DNA from: Cupriavidus plantarum
Lineage (GTDB): Bacteria; Pseudomonadota; Gammaproteobacteria; Burkholderiales; Burkholderiaceae
Direction of reading: 5' to 3'
Assembly (NCBI RefSeq): GCF_905397285.1
Contig: NZ_CAJPUX010000002.1
Coordinates: 124,001 to 188,000 of the forward strand
DNA length: 64,000 nt
In this document: in pieces, positions 16,711 through 25,435 of the stretch
How positions within the stretch are numbered: position 1 is the first letter of the stretch
How the letters are laid out: every line of letters begins with the position of its first letter
Notes under the pieces: generated by a model
Seen by the model: only the letters and a program-made list of their open reading frames with translations
Database searches by the model: none
Told to the model about the DNA's origin: nothing
Translations under genes and position numbers: made by a program

Positions 16711-17760
16711 TCAGAACTTGTGACGAATGCCCGCGAGGACGCCCGTCTGGTTCTTGCCGGCCAGGGTCGTGCCGAAGCCGCCGGTGCCCAGGTCCGAGCC
16801 ATCCTTGTTGCGCGTGTAGGCCACGGTCAGATAAGCATCGGTGCGCTTGGAGAAGGCGTAATCCGCCGAGAGGATGAATAGCCAGGGGTCGGCGCCGGTC
16901 TTGCGGAAGTCCTGATAATAGGCCGCGCCGGTGAGCGACAGTGCCGGCGTGACTTCCCAAAGGGCACCGGCCCAATACAGATTGGTCGTTTGCGACGTGG
17001 GCGGCGTCATGATGCGGCCGTAACGATATCCGAGGTATGGCCGCACCGGGCCGATCTTGTAGTTGGCCGCGATGGCCGCCTTGCGCGTCTTGTTGTCGGC
17101 GGTGGCGACGGTGCTCCCGTTTACCTCGTCGTAGATGGCGGCGATCGCCAGCGGTCCACTTTCATACGCCAGGCTGCCGCTGTATTCCCGGCCCACCTTG
17201 TAGTTGCCCGGGACTTCCCCGTTGACCCCCGAGGTGCCGTCCACGCCGGTGCTGTAGAACAGCTTGCCGGTGATCGGACCGAACTTGCCCTCGTATCGAA
17301 TCGCATTGTCCGCGCGCGACTGGAACGTCGGGTCCTGCACGCCGATCGAATAGCGCGTCGAGATCGCCATCGGGTCGTATTGCACGCCGTACTCATACAT
17401 CGGCGTGTTGTGGCGGCCCAATGTCACCAGGCCATACGCGCTGCGCAGACCGACCCATGCCTGACGGCCGAAGAGGCGGTTCTGGCCGCTCCTCCCGTCA
17501 TCGATGTTGAAGCCGCTTTCCAGCGCGAACACCGCGCTCAGACCGCCGCCCAGATCCTCCGACCCACGCAGGCCCCAGCGCGAACCGGACAGGTTGCCCG
17601 ACTGCATGCGGACCGACGTGTTATCGCCGGCGCCAAGGTGATTGACGAACTCCACCCCGGCATCGACGACCCCGTACAACGTCACGGACGACTGGGCGTG
17701 TACAGCGCCCGTAAACAACCCTGCAATCACTGCGGCAATGCGCAGCTTTCTCGCCTTCAT
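16711..17760 (-). CDS. Gram-negative general porin (OmpC-like, Burkholderiales type)
   Basis: A 349-residue outer-membrane beta-barrel. The signal peptide ends VHAQ, and the mature protein begins SSVTLYGVVDAGVEFVNHLG, the hallmark of the Burkholderiales porin family. SRWGLRGSEDLGGGLSAVFALESGF and a terminal aromatic (GIRHKF) follow. It would form a trimeric diffusion channel. An IclR regulator lies 134 bp upstream on the same strand, and a strong terminator follows. Confidence 0.95.
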   Translation of the reverse strand: MKARKLRIAAVIAGLFTGAVHAQSSVTLYGVVDAGVEFVNHLGAGDNTSVRMQSGNLSGSRWGLRGSEDLGGGLSAVFALESGFNIDDGRSGQNRLFGRQAWVGLRSAYGLVTLGRHNTPMYEYGVQYDPMAISTRYSIGVQDPTFQSRADNAIRYEGKFGPITGKLFYSTGVDGTSGVNGEVPGNYKVGREYSGSLAYESGPLAIAAIYDEVNGSTVATADNKTRKAAIAANYKIGPVRPYLGYRYGRIMTPPTSQTTNLYWAGALWEVTPALSLTGAAYYQDFRKTGADPWLFILSADYAFSKRTDAYLTVAYTRNKDGSDLGTGGFGTTLAGKNQTGVLAGIRHKF

Positions 17761-17866
17761 GCTTCACTCCGGTTGGTAAAAAACCTGCTGAGGGCGGAGA
17801 TATGGATCGGGCTTCATGAATGGCCCGATTCCTGATGACAGCGACTTACCGTGCCGAGGGGGCGCG

Positions 17867-17902
17867 GAAGTTAGCGCTGAAGTTAGCGCTGAAGTTAGCG
17901 CA
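17867..17902 (-). repeat. 12-bp tandem repeat across the iclR stop codon
   Basis: Three units of GAAGTTAGCGCT (plus strand) overlap the end of the iclR gene. Each unit carries a TAA in the iclR frame on the minus strand, so stops recur at 17897, 17885 and 17873. The gene now ends at the first of them. Confidence 0.85.
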
Positions 17903-18665
17903 GCAAGCGGGAGCGGAAGGGCGGAGGCAATTGCGCGATAGCCGCGCCAAGCGCATTCACGATGGATTCCCGTTTGGCGGGAAAGCGGCTGGCGACGCAG
18001 CCGACGTCCAGCGCGGCCACCGGCGCGCCCGTGGCGTCGCAAATGGCCATGGCGATACCCACGCCATCCAGCACGAATTCCTCGTCGGAAATGGCATAGC
18101 CGTCTTCCGCCGCCTGATCGATTTTCGCGTTGACGCCGTCCAGGTCATAGACCGTAAAGGGCGTGCGCGGCGTCAGTGGGTTGGCCGCGAGGATCGCATC
18201 GCGGCGCGCGCGCGGCAGGCATGCGAGCATCGTTCGACCCATCGCCGAGCAGTAACCGGGATACGGCTTGCCGAGCTCGAGGTCGTAGCGCACCACCGCC
18301 TTCGCCAGGCATTTGGAAACCGTCTTCACCTGGCCGTCATCGGTCAGGACGCTGAGGATCACCGTCTCACCGACTTCCTCGCACAGGTCATCCATCAGGG
18401 GCTTGGTCAGCGCAATCAGTCGTGCTTCGACATCGCCATTCCACCCAAAGCCGGCGCGGCGGAAAACCGGGTTCAATCGGTAGAGGCTGTGATCGTCGCG
18501 TTCGATGTATCCACGCGACAGCAACGTGCGAAGCAGCCCCAGGGTACTGCTCTTGGGCATGCCGAAAGTGGTGGACACCGAAGTCAACGGTACCCCTTCT
18601 CCCGTTGCCGCAAAGAATTCAAGCAGGTCCAGTACCCGTGCAGCGGACCGTACAGAGTCGTTCAT
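17895..18665 (-). CDS. IclR-family transcriptional regulator
   Basis: About 256 residues. The N-terminal winged helix (SAARVLDLLEFFAATGEGVPLT...FGMPKSSTLGLLRTLLSRGYIE) is followed by the IclR effector domain (TVSKCLAKAVVRYDLELGKPYPGYCSAMGRTMLACLP; DEEFVLDGVGIAMAICD). ATG 18665 is chosen; ATG 18680 is possible, and neither has a clear ribosome binding site, so a leaderless or very short leader is likely. It sits between the carbohydrate genes and the porin on the same strand and may control either. An inverted repeat overlaps its start. Confidence 0.92.
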   Translation of the reverse strand: MNDSVRSAARVLDLLEFFAATGEGVPLTSVSTTFGMPKSSTLGLLRTLLSRGYIERDDHSLYRLNPVFRRAGFGWNGDVEARLIALTKPLMDDLCEEVGETVILSVLTDDGQVKTVSKCLAKAVVRYDLELGKPYPGYCSAMGRTMLACLPRARRDAILAANPLTPRTPFTVYDLDGVNAKIDQAAEDGYAISDEEFVLDGVGIAMAICDATGAPVAALDVGCVASRFPAKRESIVNALGAAIAQLPPPFRSRLLR

Positions 18666-18693
18666 ATATGTGAACTTCATTCGAATATATGAA
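18661..18693. promoter_or_regulatory. Inverted repeat over the iclR start
   Basis: Perfect 9-bp arms TTCATATAT (18661-18669) and ATATATGAA (18685-18693) flank a 15-bp centre. The AT-rich palindrome covers the iclR start codon, a position that fits IclR autoregulation. Confidence 0.55.
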
Positions 18694-18738
18694 TCGATTG
18701 TGACGACGCGGCGCCGCGACTGCAAATACGGGATAACC

Positions 18739-20949
18739 CTATGCCAGCGTCCGCACCTGGATACCGCCCTGTCGCTCCAGCACGTCCACGACCACACCGC
18801 CCGCGAGGCGTCGGAGCGCCACGCTCACGCTATGCGCGCCCACGGTGAGATTGAGCAGCCGAACCTCGTCAAGGAACGACGGCAATGCCGGTGTGTGGAA
18901 AGTGATGGCCGGCTCGTCAGGATGAAAGTCGAGGCCGAGACAAGCTTGCAGGAGCAGCAGTGGGGCAGCGGCCGCCCACGCCTGCGGGGAACAGGCAACG
19001 GGATAGAAGGTAGGGCCCTGGCTGCGTCGGCGACGGAAGCCACAGAATAATTCGGGCAGCCGGCGTTGATCGATGTAGTTCGACGCAGCGAATAGACCCT
19101 CGAATATGCGAAGCACCTCCGCGCGATGACCATAGCGCGCCATGCCCCGCGCGATCAGCGCATTGTCGTGAGGCCAGACGGAGCCATTGTGATAACTCAT
19201 CGGATTGAAGCGTGCGGCATCGGACGACACCGTGCGAATGCCCCACCCGCAAAATGTACGGCTATCCATTAACGCCGCGATGACCGAGCGCGCGCGTTCC
19301 GGTCTTGCAATGCCGGTGAACAATGTGTGCCCGGCATTCGAAGCGCGGACTCTGCAAGGTCTCTTGTCGCCGTCGAGGGCCAGCACATAGGTTCCGAGGG
19401 CCGCATCATAAAAGCGGGCGTCAAATGCATCGCGTATCGCGGCCGCCTTGGCGGCGTAGGTCGCCGCGCCGGCCACATCATGAAGCGCCGAACAGATGAG
19501 TGCGGCTGCATTCCATGCACCGTAGGTGTACGCCTGCACCTCGGCCAACGCGATGGGCCCCGGTGCAAGTTGTCCATCCGCGTGAAAAACGGAATCGCGG
19601 CTGTCCTTCCATCCCTGGTTGATCAGCCCCTCTGGCGACTGCCGTCCGTACTCGACGAACAAATCGCCATCACGGTCTCCAAAATCACTGATCCAGTTCA
19701 GGGCCGCGCGGATGTTCGGCCAGAGCGCGCGGATGGCGTGGATGTCACCGGTGCGCTGAAGGTAGGCGCCGGCGAGCACGACATACAGCGGTGTGGCATC
19801 GACGCTTCCGTAATACAGTCCGAACGGCACCTCTCCCAGCTGCGCCATCTCGCCGTGGCGGGTTTCATGAAGGATCTTGCCGGGCTCGGCGTCGGCCTTT
19901 GCATCGATCGCGTTCGCCTGCCGAGCCGCGAGATACTGCAGAACCCCGTGCGCGAGTTGTGGATCGAGCCATAGCACCTCCAGGGCTGTGATGATGGCGT
20001 CTCGGCCGAACGGCGTGCTGAACCATGGAATGCCAGCGTAGGGGTAGGGGCCGTGCGGTGTGTCTGTTCTCAGCATGTGCAGGTCCGAGACACTGCGGCG
20101 GGATAGCTCGTTGAACGATTCATTCGACGTTTCAATCGAGGTTTCCCGCTCCGACATCCGCAGCAACTCTCTACGAGACTTGCGCAGCGCGGATAGAAAG
20201 GTCAGGGGTCCGGCAGGCGCCTCGGAAAACGAAGCGCAGCGGACCTCCATGCTCAATTGCTTCGACGACAACGGATCGAGCGTCAACGCGAAGCTGGCAC
20301 GGGTTGCCGTCAGGCTATCCGGTGTCGGATGGAAGCCGAGTACCGTTTTACGCACGACGTTATCCAGGCCCGTATAACTCAGCGTGACGGACTCCGGCGT
20401 CAGCGTGGCTTCGTGAAGGGATCCCCGCCGGGCGCGCGCCGTGCCGCGAACCTCGAAAACATCCGCGAAGTCGGCGGCGAAATCGATCTCGATGCGAACG
20501 CGGCGCGCGCATTCGTCAAAGTTGCTCACGGCGAGCCGCTCGTAGCAGGTGCCGTTCCAAAGAAACCGCGTGCGGCGCAGGTGGATCAGATCTCGCTCCA
20601 GCCTCAGGTTCCCGTTCTCATCGGGGAGGTCGGGATTCGTCAAGTCGCAGGTCAATGCGGAATTGTCGTCATTCAGCGTGGAAGACAGCAACATGGGGCG
20701 GGCGCCATCGATGGACAGCCGCAGGAACGAGAGATGCCGGGTATCGAGATGGTATAGACCCTCCGGACTGCCGATTCCTCCCACTGCGTCGCCGTTGTGG
20801 TCGAACAGCGCAAAGGCATCGCCGTGCTTGAGCGTCCGTGGCCTGCGCTCCTGAAGCGACGCCGTGGTAGGAATGTAAAACTGCGCCACACGCAGCGCCC
20901 CAGCCACCGTTGTCGTATCCCCGTCATGGACTGGCGAATCGGATTGCAT
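18739..20949 (-). CDS. Amylo-alpha-1,6-glucosidase-like (glycogen debranching family) protein
   Basis: About 736 residues, probably cytoplasmic. An N-terminal beta-sandwich domain of the bacterial glycogen-debranching type (LKHGDAFALFDHNGDAVG; GLYHLDTRHLSFLRLSIDG) precedes an (alpha/alpha)6 catalytic barrel with GIPWFSTPFGRDAIITALEVLW, HETRHGEMAQLGEVPFG, YYGSVDATPLYVVL and SVWPHDNALIARGMARYG. Asp and Glu residues in these motifs are the likely catalytic ones. ATG 20949 is chosen over TTG 20964 because AAAGGAG sits five bases before it. It follows the glycosyltransferase by 11 bp. No glycogen synthase or branching enzyme is nearby, so the natural substrate may be another alpha-glucan or glucoside. 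Confidence 0.88.
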   Translation of the reverse strand: MQSDSPVHDGDTTTVAGALRVAQFYIPTTASLQERRPRTLKHGDAFALFDHNGDAVGGIGSPEGLYHLDTRHLSFLRLSIDGARPMLLSSTLNDDNSALTCDLTNPDLPDENGNLRLERDLIHLRRTRFLWNGTCYERLAVSNFDECARRVRIEIDFAADFADVFEVRGTARARRGSLHEATLTPESVTLSYTGLDNVVRKTVLGFHPTPDSLTATRASFALTLDPLSSKQLSMEVRCASFSEAPAGPLTFLSALRKSRRELLRMSERETSIETSNESFNELSRRSVSDLHMLRTDTPHGPYPYAGIPWFSTPFGRDAIITALEVLWLDPQLAHGVLQYLAARQANAIDAKADAEPGKILHETRHGEMAQLGEVPFGLYYGSVDATPLYVVLAGAYLQRTGDIHAIRALWPNIRAALNWISDFGDRDGDLFVEYGRQSPEGLINQGWKDSRDSVFHADGQLAPGPIALAEVQAYTYGAWNAAALICSALHDVAGAATYAAKAAAIRDAFDARFYDAALGTYVLALDGDKRPCRVRASNAGHTLFTGIARPERARSVIAALMDSRTFCGWGIRTVSSDAARFNPMSYHNGSVWPHDNALIARGMARYGHRAEVLRIFEGLFAASNYIDQRRLPELFCGFRRRRSQGPTFYPVACSPQAWAAAAPLLLLQACLGLDFHPDEPAITFHTPALPSFLDEVRLLNLTVGAHSVSVALRRLAGGVVVDVLERQGGIQVRTLA

Positions 20950-20960
20950 GGCGTCTCCTT

Positions 20961-22037
20961 TCAAGCGAGCTCGAGTTCATCGGGCTCGTCCCGCCGCACG
21001 ACGCTTGGCGACGATTGCAGGCCGCGGTAGATGCGCAGGTAATCGTTTGCCATGCGCTTCACAGTGAAGCGTTCCTCGAACGCGGCGCGCACCCCGGCGC
21101 GTGACAACTCCCCGAGGCGATGCACTGACGCCACCGCGTCATCGACCGTTTCGACGATAAAGCCGCTGACGCCCGTTTCGATGACTTCGCAGACGGACCC
21201 GCAGCGAAACGCAATGACCGGCGTGCCGCAGGCCATTGCCTCGATCATGACGACGCCGAATGGTTCGGGCCATGCGATGGGAAATAGCAAGGCGGCAGCG
21301 TTACCCAGGAACCTGGCCTTCTCCTGTTCGTCGATCTCCCCGATGTATTCGCAAAGGGGGTTTGCCTTCAGCATTGGCTCGATCGTTCCTTCCCAGTAGG
21401 CCCGGTCGACTTCGTCGATCTTTGCCGCGATCTTGAGGGGAAACCCCGCCCGTGCGGCAATCTCGATGGCATGGTCGGGGCGTTTTTCCGGCGAGATGCG
21501 TCCAAGAAACGCGAGATAGCCGCCCGACGGCTCCGCCCGGTAGCGCAACAGGTCGGGCGGCAGGCCATGCAGTACTGTGCCCGCCCAGTTGACCGCGGGC
21601 ATGGGAAGGCGCTGTGCGGCGGATACGGACACGACGGGGTACTGGGGAAATCGTCGGTAGAACGGTTGAAGGTCCGCCAGATCGAGCCGTCCGTGGAGCG
21701 TCGTCACGACAGGCGAAGCCATTTGCCGCAGCAACGGGTAGTGCAGCATGTCGATATGGAAGTGGATGACGTCGAACTCGTGTGCTCGCGCGACGACTTC
21801 ATCCAGCATCATCAGGTAATACGGCGAGGGGTCGCGTATCTCTGTATCGAGGCGCATTGCTCCGCTACAACTGGATACGAGCGCGGCCCTGGTTACGGAG
21901 TCGCCGCTCGCAAACAACGTGACGTCGTGACCTTGCGATACGAGTTCCTCCGTGAGATATGACACGATGCGTTCGGTTCCGCCATAGAGGATAGGCGGGC
22001 AGCGTTCCGCCAGGGGCGCGATCTGTGCGATTCTCAT
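20961..22037 (-). CDS. Family 4 glycosyltransferase
   Basis: About 358 residues, GT-B fold. It begins MRIAQIAPLAERCPPILYGG with the GGTE nucleotide-binding start typical of GT4. FLGRISPEKRPDHAIEIAARAG follows in the middle, and the C-terminal donor site shows EPFGVVMIEAMACGTPVIAFRCGSV, the E-x7-E motif. ATG 22037 is used; codons upstream are open but overlap non-coding sequence before the LysR gene. It is the first gene of a pair with the debranching-like enzyme. Acceptor and sugar are unknown. Confidence 0.9.
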   Translation of the reverse strand: MRIAQIAPLAERCPPILYGGTERIVSYLTEELVSQGHDVTLFASGDSVTRAALVSSCSGAMRLDTEIRDPSPYYLMMLDEVVARAHEFDVIHFHIDMLHYPLLRQMASPVVTTLHGRLDLADLQPFYRRFPQYPVVSVSAAQRLPMPAVNWAGTVLHGLPPDLLRYRAEPSGGYLAFLGRISPEKRPDHAIEIAARAGFPLKIAAKIDEVDRAYWEGTIEPMLKANPLCEYIGEIDEQEKARFLGNAAALLFPIAWPEPFGVVMIEAMACGTPVIAFRCGSVCEVIETGVSGFIVETVDDAVASVHRLGELSRAGVRAAFEERFTVKRMANDYLRIYRGLQSSPSVVRRDEPDELELA

Positions 22038-22165
22038 GGGTTCTTCCTGGCTCCGGCTTTCGCTCTGTAGCGAGCTGCAAGTGCAGTCTACCCACGACCT
22101 CTCCGCGCTTCTTATCGATTTCTGCTCAGCTATGTCTCGTTCCTGCGCCCGCCGAACGCATCGGC

Positions 22166-23053
22166 TCAGATGCGGAGCGCGTCGATGACCAGCTTCAGGG
22201 CAGGGGACATCTGGCGCCGCGTGGCATAGTAGATGTGGTAGCCGGGAAACGTCGGCCACCAGTCTTCGAGCACGGGCGATAGCAGGCCTTGCGCCACGTA
22301 GGGCTGCACGAGGTCGAAAGGGAGGTAGGCGAGCCCCATGCCATCGAGTGCCGCCTGTAGCATCAGCAACGTATTGTTGAAGGTCGTTTGACCGTCCACG
22401 CGCACGCTGACCGACTTGCGACCCTTCTCCAGTTCCCACGCATAAAGCCCGCCATGCGTGGGCAGCCTCAGGTTGATGCAACGGTGTGCCGTCAGATCCT
22501 GCGGCGCGGAGGGGGGCCGCTTACCTTCAAGATAGGAGGGGGATGCGGTCACGGCCATGCGGAGGTCGGGCGCGATGCGAACCGCGATCATGTCCTTGTC
22601 CACACGGTCACCGCTGCGTACGCCTGCGTCGAAACGCTGCGCCACGATATCGGTCATCGCATAGTCCACGCTGAATTCGATGTGGATGTCGGGGTACTGC
22701 CGCAGGAGAGGCAAAAGCTTCGGCCATAGGACCTTGGCAATGGCGTGGTCGTGGGCCGTGATGCGGACGGTGCCGGCAGGCGCATCGCGGAGGGACGCGA
22801 GCGACGCGAGTTCGGTTTCGATCTCGCCGAGCCGCGGCGCAAGCACGTTCAACAGGCGCGCGCCAGCATCGGTGAGCGACACGCTACGCGTGGTGCGCGT
22901 CAGCAGCCGAACGCCGAGTCGCGCTTCCAGTGCCGATATCGCATGACTTAGCGCGGAGCGCGACAAGCCGGCCTGCGCGGCTGCCCGCGTAAAGCTGCGC
23001 TCCCTCGCCACAATGACGAACAGCTGCAGATCGTTCAGGTTGTCGATAGCCAT
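22166..23053 (-). CDS. LysR-family regulator, divergent to a cupin gene
   Basis: 295 residues. The winged helix (FTRAAAQAGLSRSALSHAISALEARLGVRLLTRTTRSVSLTDAG) and the type 2 periplasmic-binding-like effector domain (SPSYLEGKRPP; DGMGLAYLPFDLVQPYVAQGLL) are complete. It is transcribed away from the cupin gene at 23156, with about 100 bp between the starts, the usual arrangement for a regulator and its target. Confidence 0.93.
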   Translation of the reverse strand: MAIDNLNDLQLFVIVARERSFTRAAAQAGLSRSALSHAISALEARLGVRLLTRTTRSVSLTDAGARLLNVLAPRLGEIETELASLASLRDAPAGTVRITAHDHAIAKVLWPKLLPLLRQYPDIHIEFSVDYAMTDIVAQRFDAGVRSGDRVDKDMIAVRIAPDLRMAVTASPSYLEGKRPPSAPQDLTAHRCINLRLPTHGGLYAWELEKGRKSVSVRVDGQTTFNNTLLMLQAALDGMGLAYLPFDLVQPYVAQGLLSPVLEDWWPTFPGYHIYYATRRQMSPALKLVIDALRI

Positions 23054-23155
23054 TGGTGAATGATATGCACCAGTGTATGCGGATTAGACAATCTTCTCAC
23101 CCAATGATAGCGGTCGTACAGTGTGAACCCACAACGCTATTCAAGGACGCATGTC

Positions 23156-23695
23156 ATGAAACTCTTCTGCGGACTTTGCTGTGCCGCTGGCATCTTGCCG
23201 ATGGGGACCGTGCAGGCCTCGCCTTCCGCGGCCGGCACTGCCAATGACGTCCAGCAGATCGCGCGTGCCGGCACGCAGGCGGCAAGCGCTGGTCCGGCCG
23301 AGTTCTTCACCGGGCGTGTGCGCGTGGAGCCGGTCTGGCCAGCCAGCAAGGACATCCCCGCCTCCGGGAGCAACGTGACCTTCGAGCCCGGCGCGCGTTC
23401 GGCGTGGCATACCCATCCCGCAGGGCAGCGTCTCGTTGTGCTGTCCGGTACGGGGCTGACTCAGGAATGGGGCAAGCCGGTCCAGATCCTTCACCCAGGC
23501 GATGTTGTCTGGTGCCCGCCGGGTGTCAAGCACTGGCACGGCGCCGCACCCGATAGCGCGATGACGCATCTTGCCGTGACCCGCATGCTGGACGGAAAAA
23601 ACGTCAACTGGATGGCGATGGCCGGAGCGAAGTCGAACAGCGGTCCTCTGACCGGTGCCCCCGCAAGGCGCGTCTGGTTTGCGGTCCCGGCCTGA
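23156..23695 (+). CDS. Exported cupin, (R)-mandelonitrile-lyase-like
   Basis: About 179 residues. An N-terminal signal (MKLFCGLCCAAGILPMGTVQA) is followed by a single small beta-barrel cupin. Metal ligands are visible as H-x-H in SAWHTHPAGQ and a later His in PPGVKHWHGA, with a Gln/Glu near LTQEWGK. Related proteins act as hydroxynitrile lyases or have unknown roles beside AhpD-like genes. ATG 23156 has AAGGA upstream. Probably controlled by the divergent LysR regulator. Confidence 0.85.
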   Translation: MKLFCGLCCAAGILPMGTVQASPSAAGTANDVQQIARAGTQAASAGPAEFFTGRVRVEPVWPASKDIPASGSNVTFEPGARSAWHTHPAGQRLVVLSGTGLTQEWGKPVQILHPGDVVWCPPGVKHWHGAAPDSAMTHLAVTRMLDGKNVNWMAMAGAKSNSGPLTGAPARRVWFAVPA

Positions 23696-23744
23696 AGCAA
23701 CGCGTCGCCGGGCTGGCGCCGGGTGGCTGGGTAGTGCCCCGACA

Positions 23745-23951
23745 ATGTCTGTGACGCCGCGCGCCTTGCGGGCGCCGGACGGTACGCTCTCCGCCGCGAT
23801 CGTCGATGTGGGCGGTTTCCTTGGGGTGGCGTCGCATCGTGTCGCGATCCCCGTCCAGCATTCCAGGCAGATCGCGCTGAAAGCGATCCTCCCCGGTGCA
23901 AGCAAGGACGCGCTGAAGAAGCTGCCGCAGTTCGAGTACGCCAAGAGCTGA
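23745..23951 (+). pseudogene. Remnant of a PRC-barrel domain protein
   Basis: A 68-codon frame encodes PDGTLSAAIVDVGGFLGVAS, the core of a PRC-barrel domain as found in small exported proteins, then a short tail ending QFEYAKS. The family is usually longer, with a signal peptide and the first strands of the barrel; these are missing, and no good start signal is seen. I read it as the surviving 3' end of a decayed gene. It is convergent with the reductase-like gene at 24006. Confidence 0.5.
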
Positions 23952-24005
23952 CATCCGGCCCCGATATCGCAAGACGGCCCCGCGCTGTTCGCCACGCGCG
24001 GCGGG

Positions 24006-25241
24006 TCAGCCGTCGTTTAGATAGCGATGCACCAGCGCCACGCACATAGCGCCTTCCCCCACGGCCGATGCCACGCGCTTGATAGACGCATGGCGTACGT
24101 CGCCCGCGGCAAACACGCCCGGTGTGCTGGTCTCCAGATAAAGCGGAGCGCGCTCGAGCGGCCATTGCAGATCGGGCGCGAACTCTCGGAGGTCCGGACC
24201 CGTGACGAGGTAGCCGGACTCGTCACGCACTATACCCACCTCCGTCGCCCATTCGGTTTGCGGCACGCCACCGATGCAGACGAAGAGCCAGTGCGCGTCG
24301 ACGTCGCGGCGCTGGCCAGTGCGCACATCGGTCAGCGTGACGCCACGCAGCGTCTCGTCGCCGCGGAGCGCCGTGACCTGCGTGCAGGTTACGACCTCGA
24401 CATTCGGTGCGGAGGTCACACGGTCCACCAGGTATTGCGAGAGCGAGCTCTTCAGCGAGGCGTCGCGCACGATCATGCAGACGCGATTGGCCGACAGCGC
24501 GAAGTACATGGCCGCCTGACCCGCCGAGTTTCCGCCTCCAACGATATAGACGTCTTCACCGTGCGTCAGTGCCGCTTCACTCGCGCCCGCGCCATAGTAG
24601 AGGCCGGAACCGAAGAAGCGATCCTCGTCGGCCAGGCCTAGCTTGCGATACGCCACCCCAGTCGCGCAGATGGACGTTCTAGCGGTGATGCGGGTTCCAT
24701 CCTCCAGATAGACGATGCCCTTTCCGGGCGGAAACTCCGCGCGTACGCCGGCGCGTGCAAGCAGTATTTCGGCACCGAACTTCATTGCCTGGGTGCGAGC
24801 GCGTTCGGCGAGTTCCCAGCCGCCGATGCCATCTGGAAAGCCGAGGTAATTCTCGATCTTCGAACTGCTACCGGCCTGCCCGCCCACTGCCCATCGTTCC
24901 ACCAGTACGGTGCGCAGCCCTTCCGATGCCCCGTACACCGCCGCGCTGAGTCCGGCGGGACCGGCGCCGTAAATGGCCAGGTCGTACTCCGAACGTGAAG
25001 GGTTGGCGAACCATCCGAGCTTCTCCGTGATCTGGCGGATGGTCGGACATTCGAGCCATGTGCCGTCATGGAAGACGCACAGGGGCAAGCGGGCATCGGT
25101 CAGGTTCCGCACGCCAGCAAGCGATGCCGCGTCCGCATCGCCTGTGAGCTCTATCCACTCGTAAGGAATGTCGCTGCGATGAAGGAAGTCGCGAATCGCA
25201 TAGCCGTTGGCGGAGCGACGTCTTCCATAGATCTTGACCAT
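24006..25241 (-). CDS. Thioredoxin-reductase-like FAD protein lacking redox cysteines
   Basis: 411 residues. The first 75 resemble a glutaredoxin fold (MVKIYGRRRSANGYAIRDFL; LPLCVFHDGTWLECPTIRQI) but lack the C-x-x-C. The rest is a TrxR-type flavoprotein: FAD-binding AIYGAGPAGLSAAVYGASEG, VGGQAGSSSKIENYLGFPDG, NADPH-binding YIVGGGNSAGQAAMYFA, and FAD-closing TPGVFAAGDVRHASIKRVAS. Where TrxR has CATC the sequence is YYGAGASEA, so the catalytic disulfide is absent. It cannot be a classical thioredoxin reductase; an NAD(P)H oxidase, a ferredoxin/flavodoxin reductase or a cyclic-nucleotide-linked family member is possible. Confidence 0.88.
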   Translation of the reverse strand: MVKIYGRRRSANGYAIRDFLHRSDIPYEWIELTGDADAASLAGVRNLTDARLPLCVFHDGTWLECPTIRQITEKLGWFANPSRSEYDLAIYGAGPAGLSAAVYGASEGLRTVLVERWAVGGQAGSSSKIENYLGFPDGIGGWELAERARTQAMKFGAEILLARAGVRAEFPPGKGIVYLEDGTRITARTSICATGVAYRKLGLADEDRFFGSGLYYGAGASEAALTHGEDVYIVGGGNSAGQAAMYFALSANRVCMIVRDASLKSSLSQYLVDRVTSAPNVEVVTCTQVTALRGDETLRGVTLTDVRTGQRRDVDAHWLFVCIGGVPQTEWATEVGIVRDESGYLVTGPDLREFAPDLQWPLERAPLYLETSTPGVFAAGDVRHASIKRVASAVGEGAMCVALVHRYLNDG

Positions 25242-25435
25242 GACAGTGGCTCCAGATGCGTCGTCCGCGCCGGTGGCCGGCGACAGTCAACACCATAGGT
25301 GCGCGATACCGCGTGCGTCTTCTGCGATTCTGTTTCGCTTTGTCTGAATTCTGCGGTTCGAGCGAAACGCACGGGCGCATGCACTAGAGTGGGATGAGGG
25401 CGAGGCAGTATTCGTTCATCATCGGGAGATATGTC

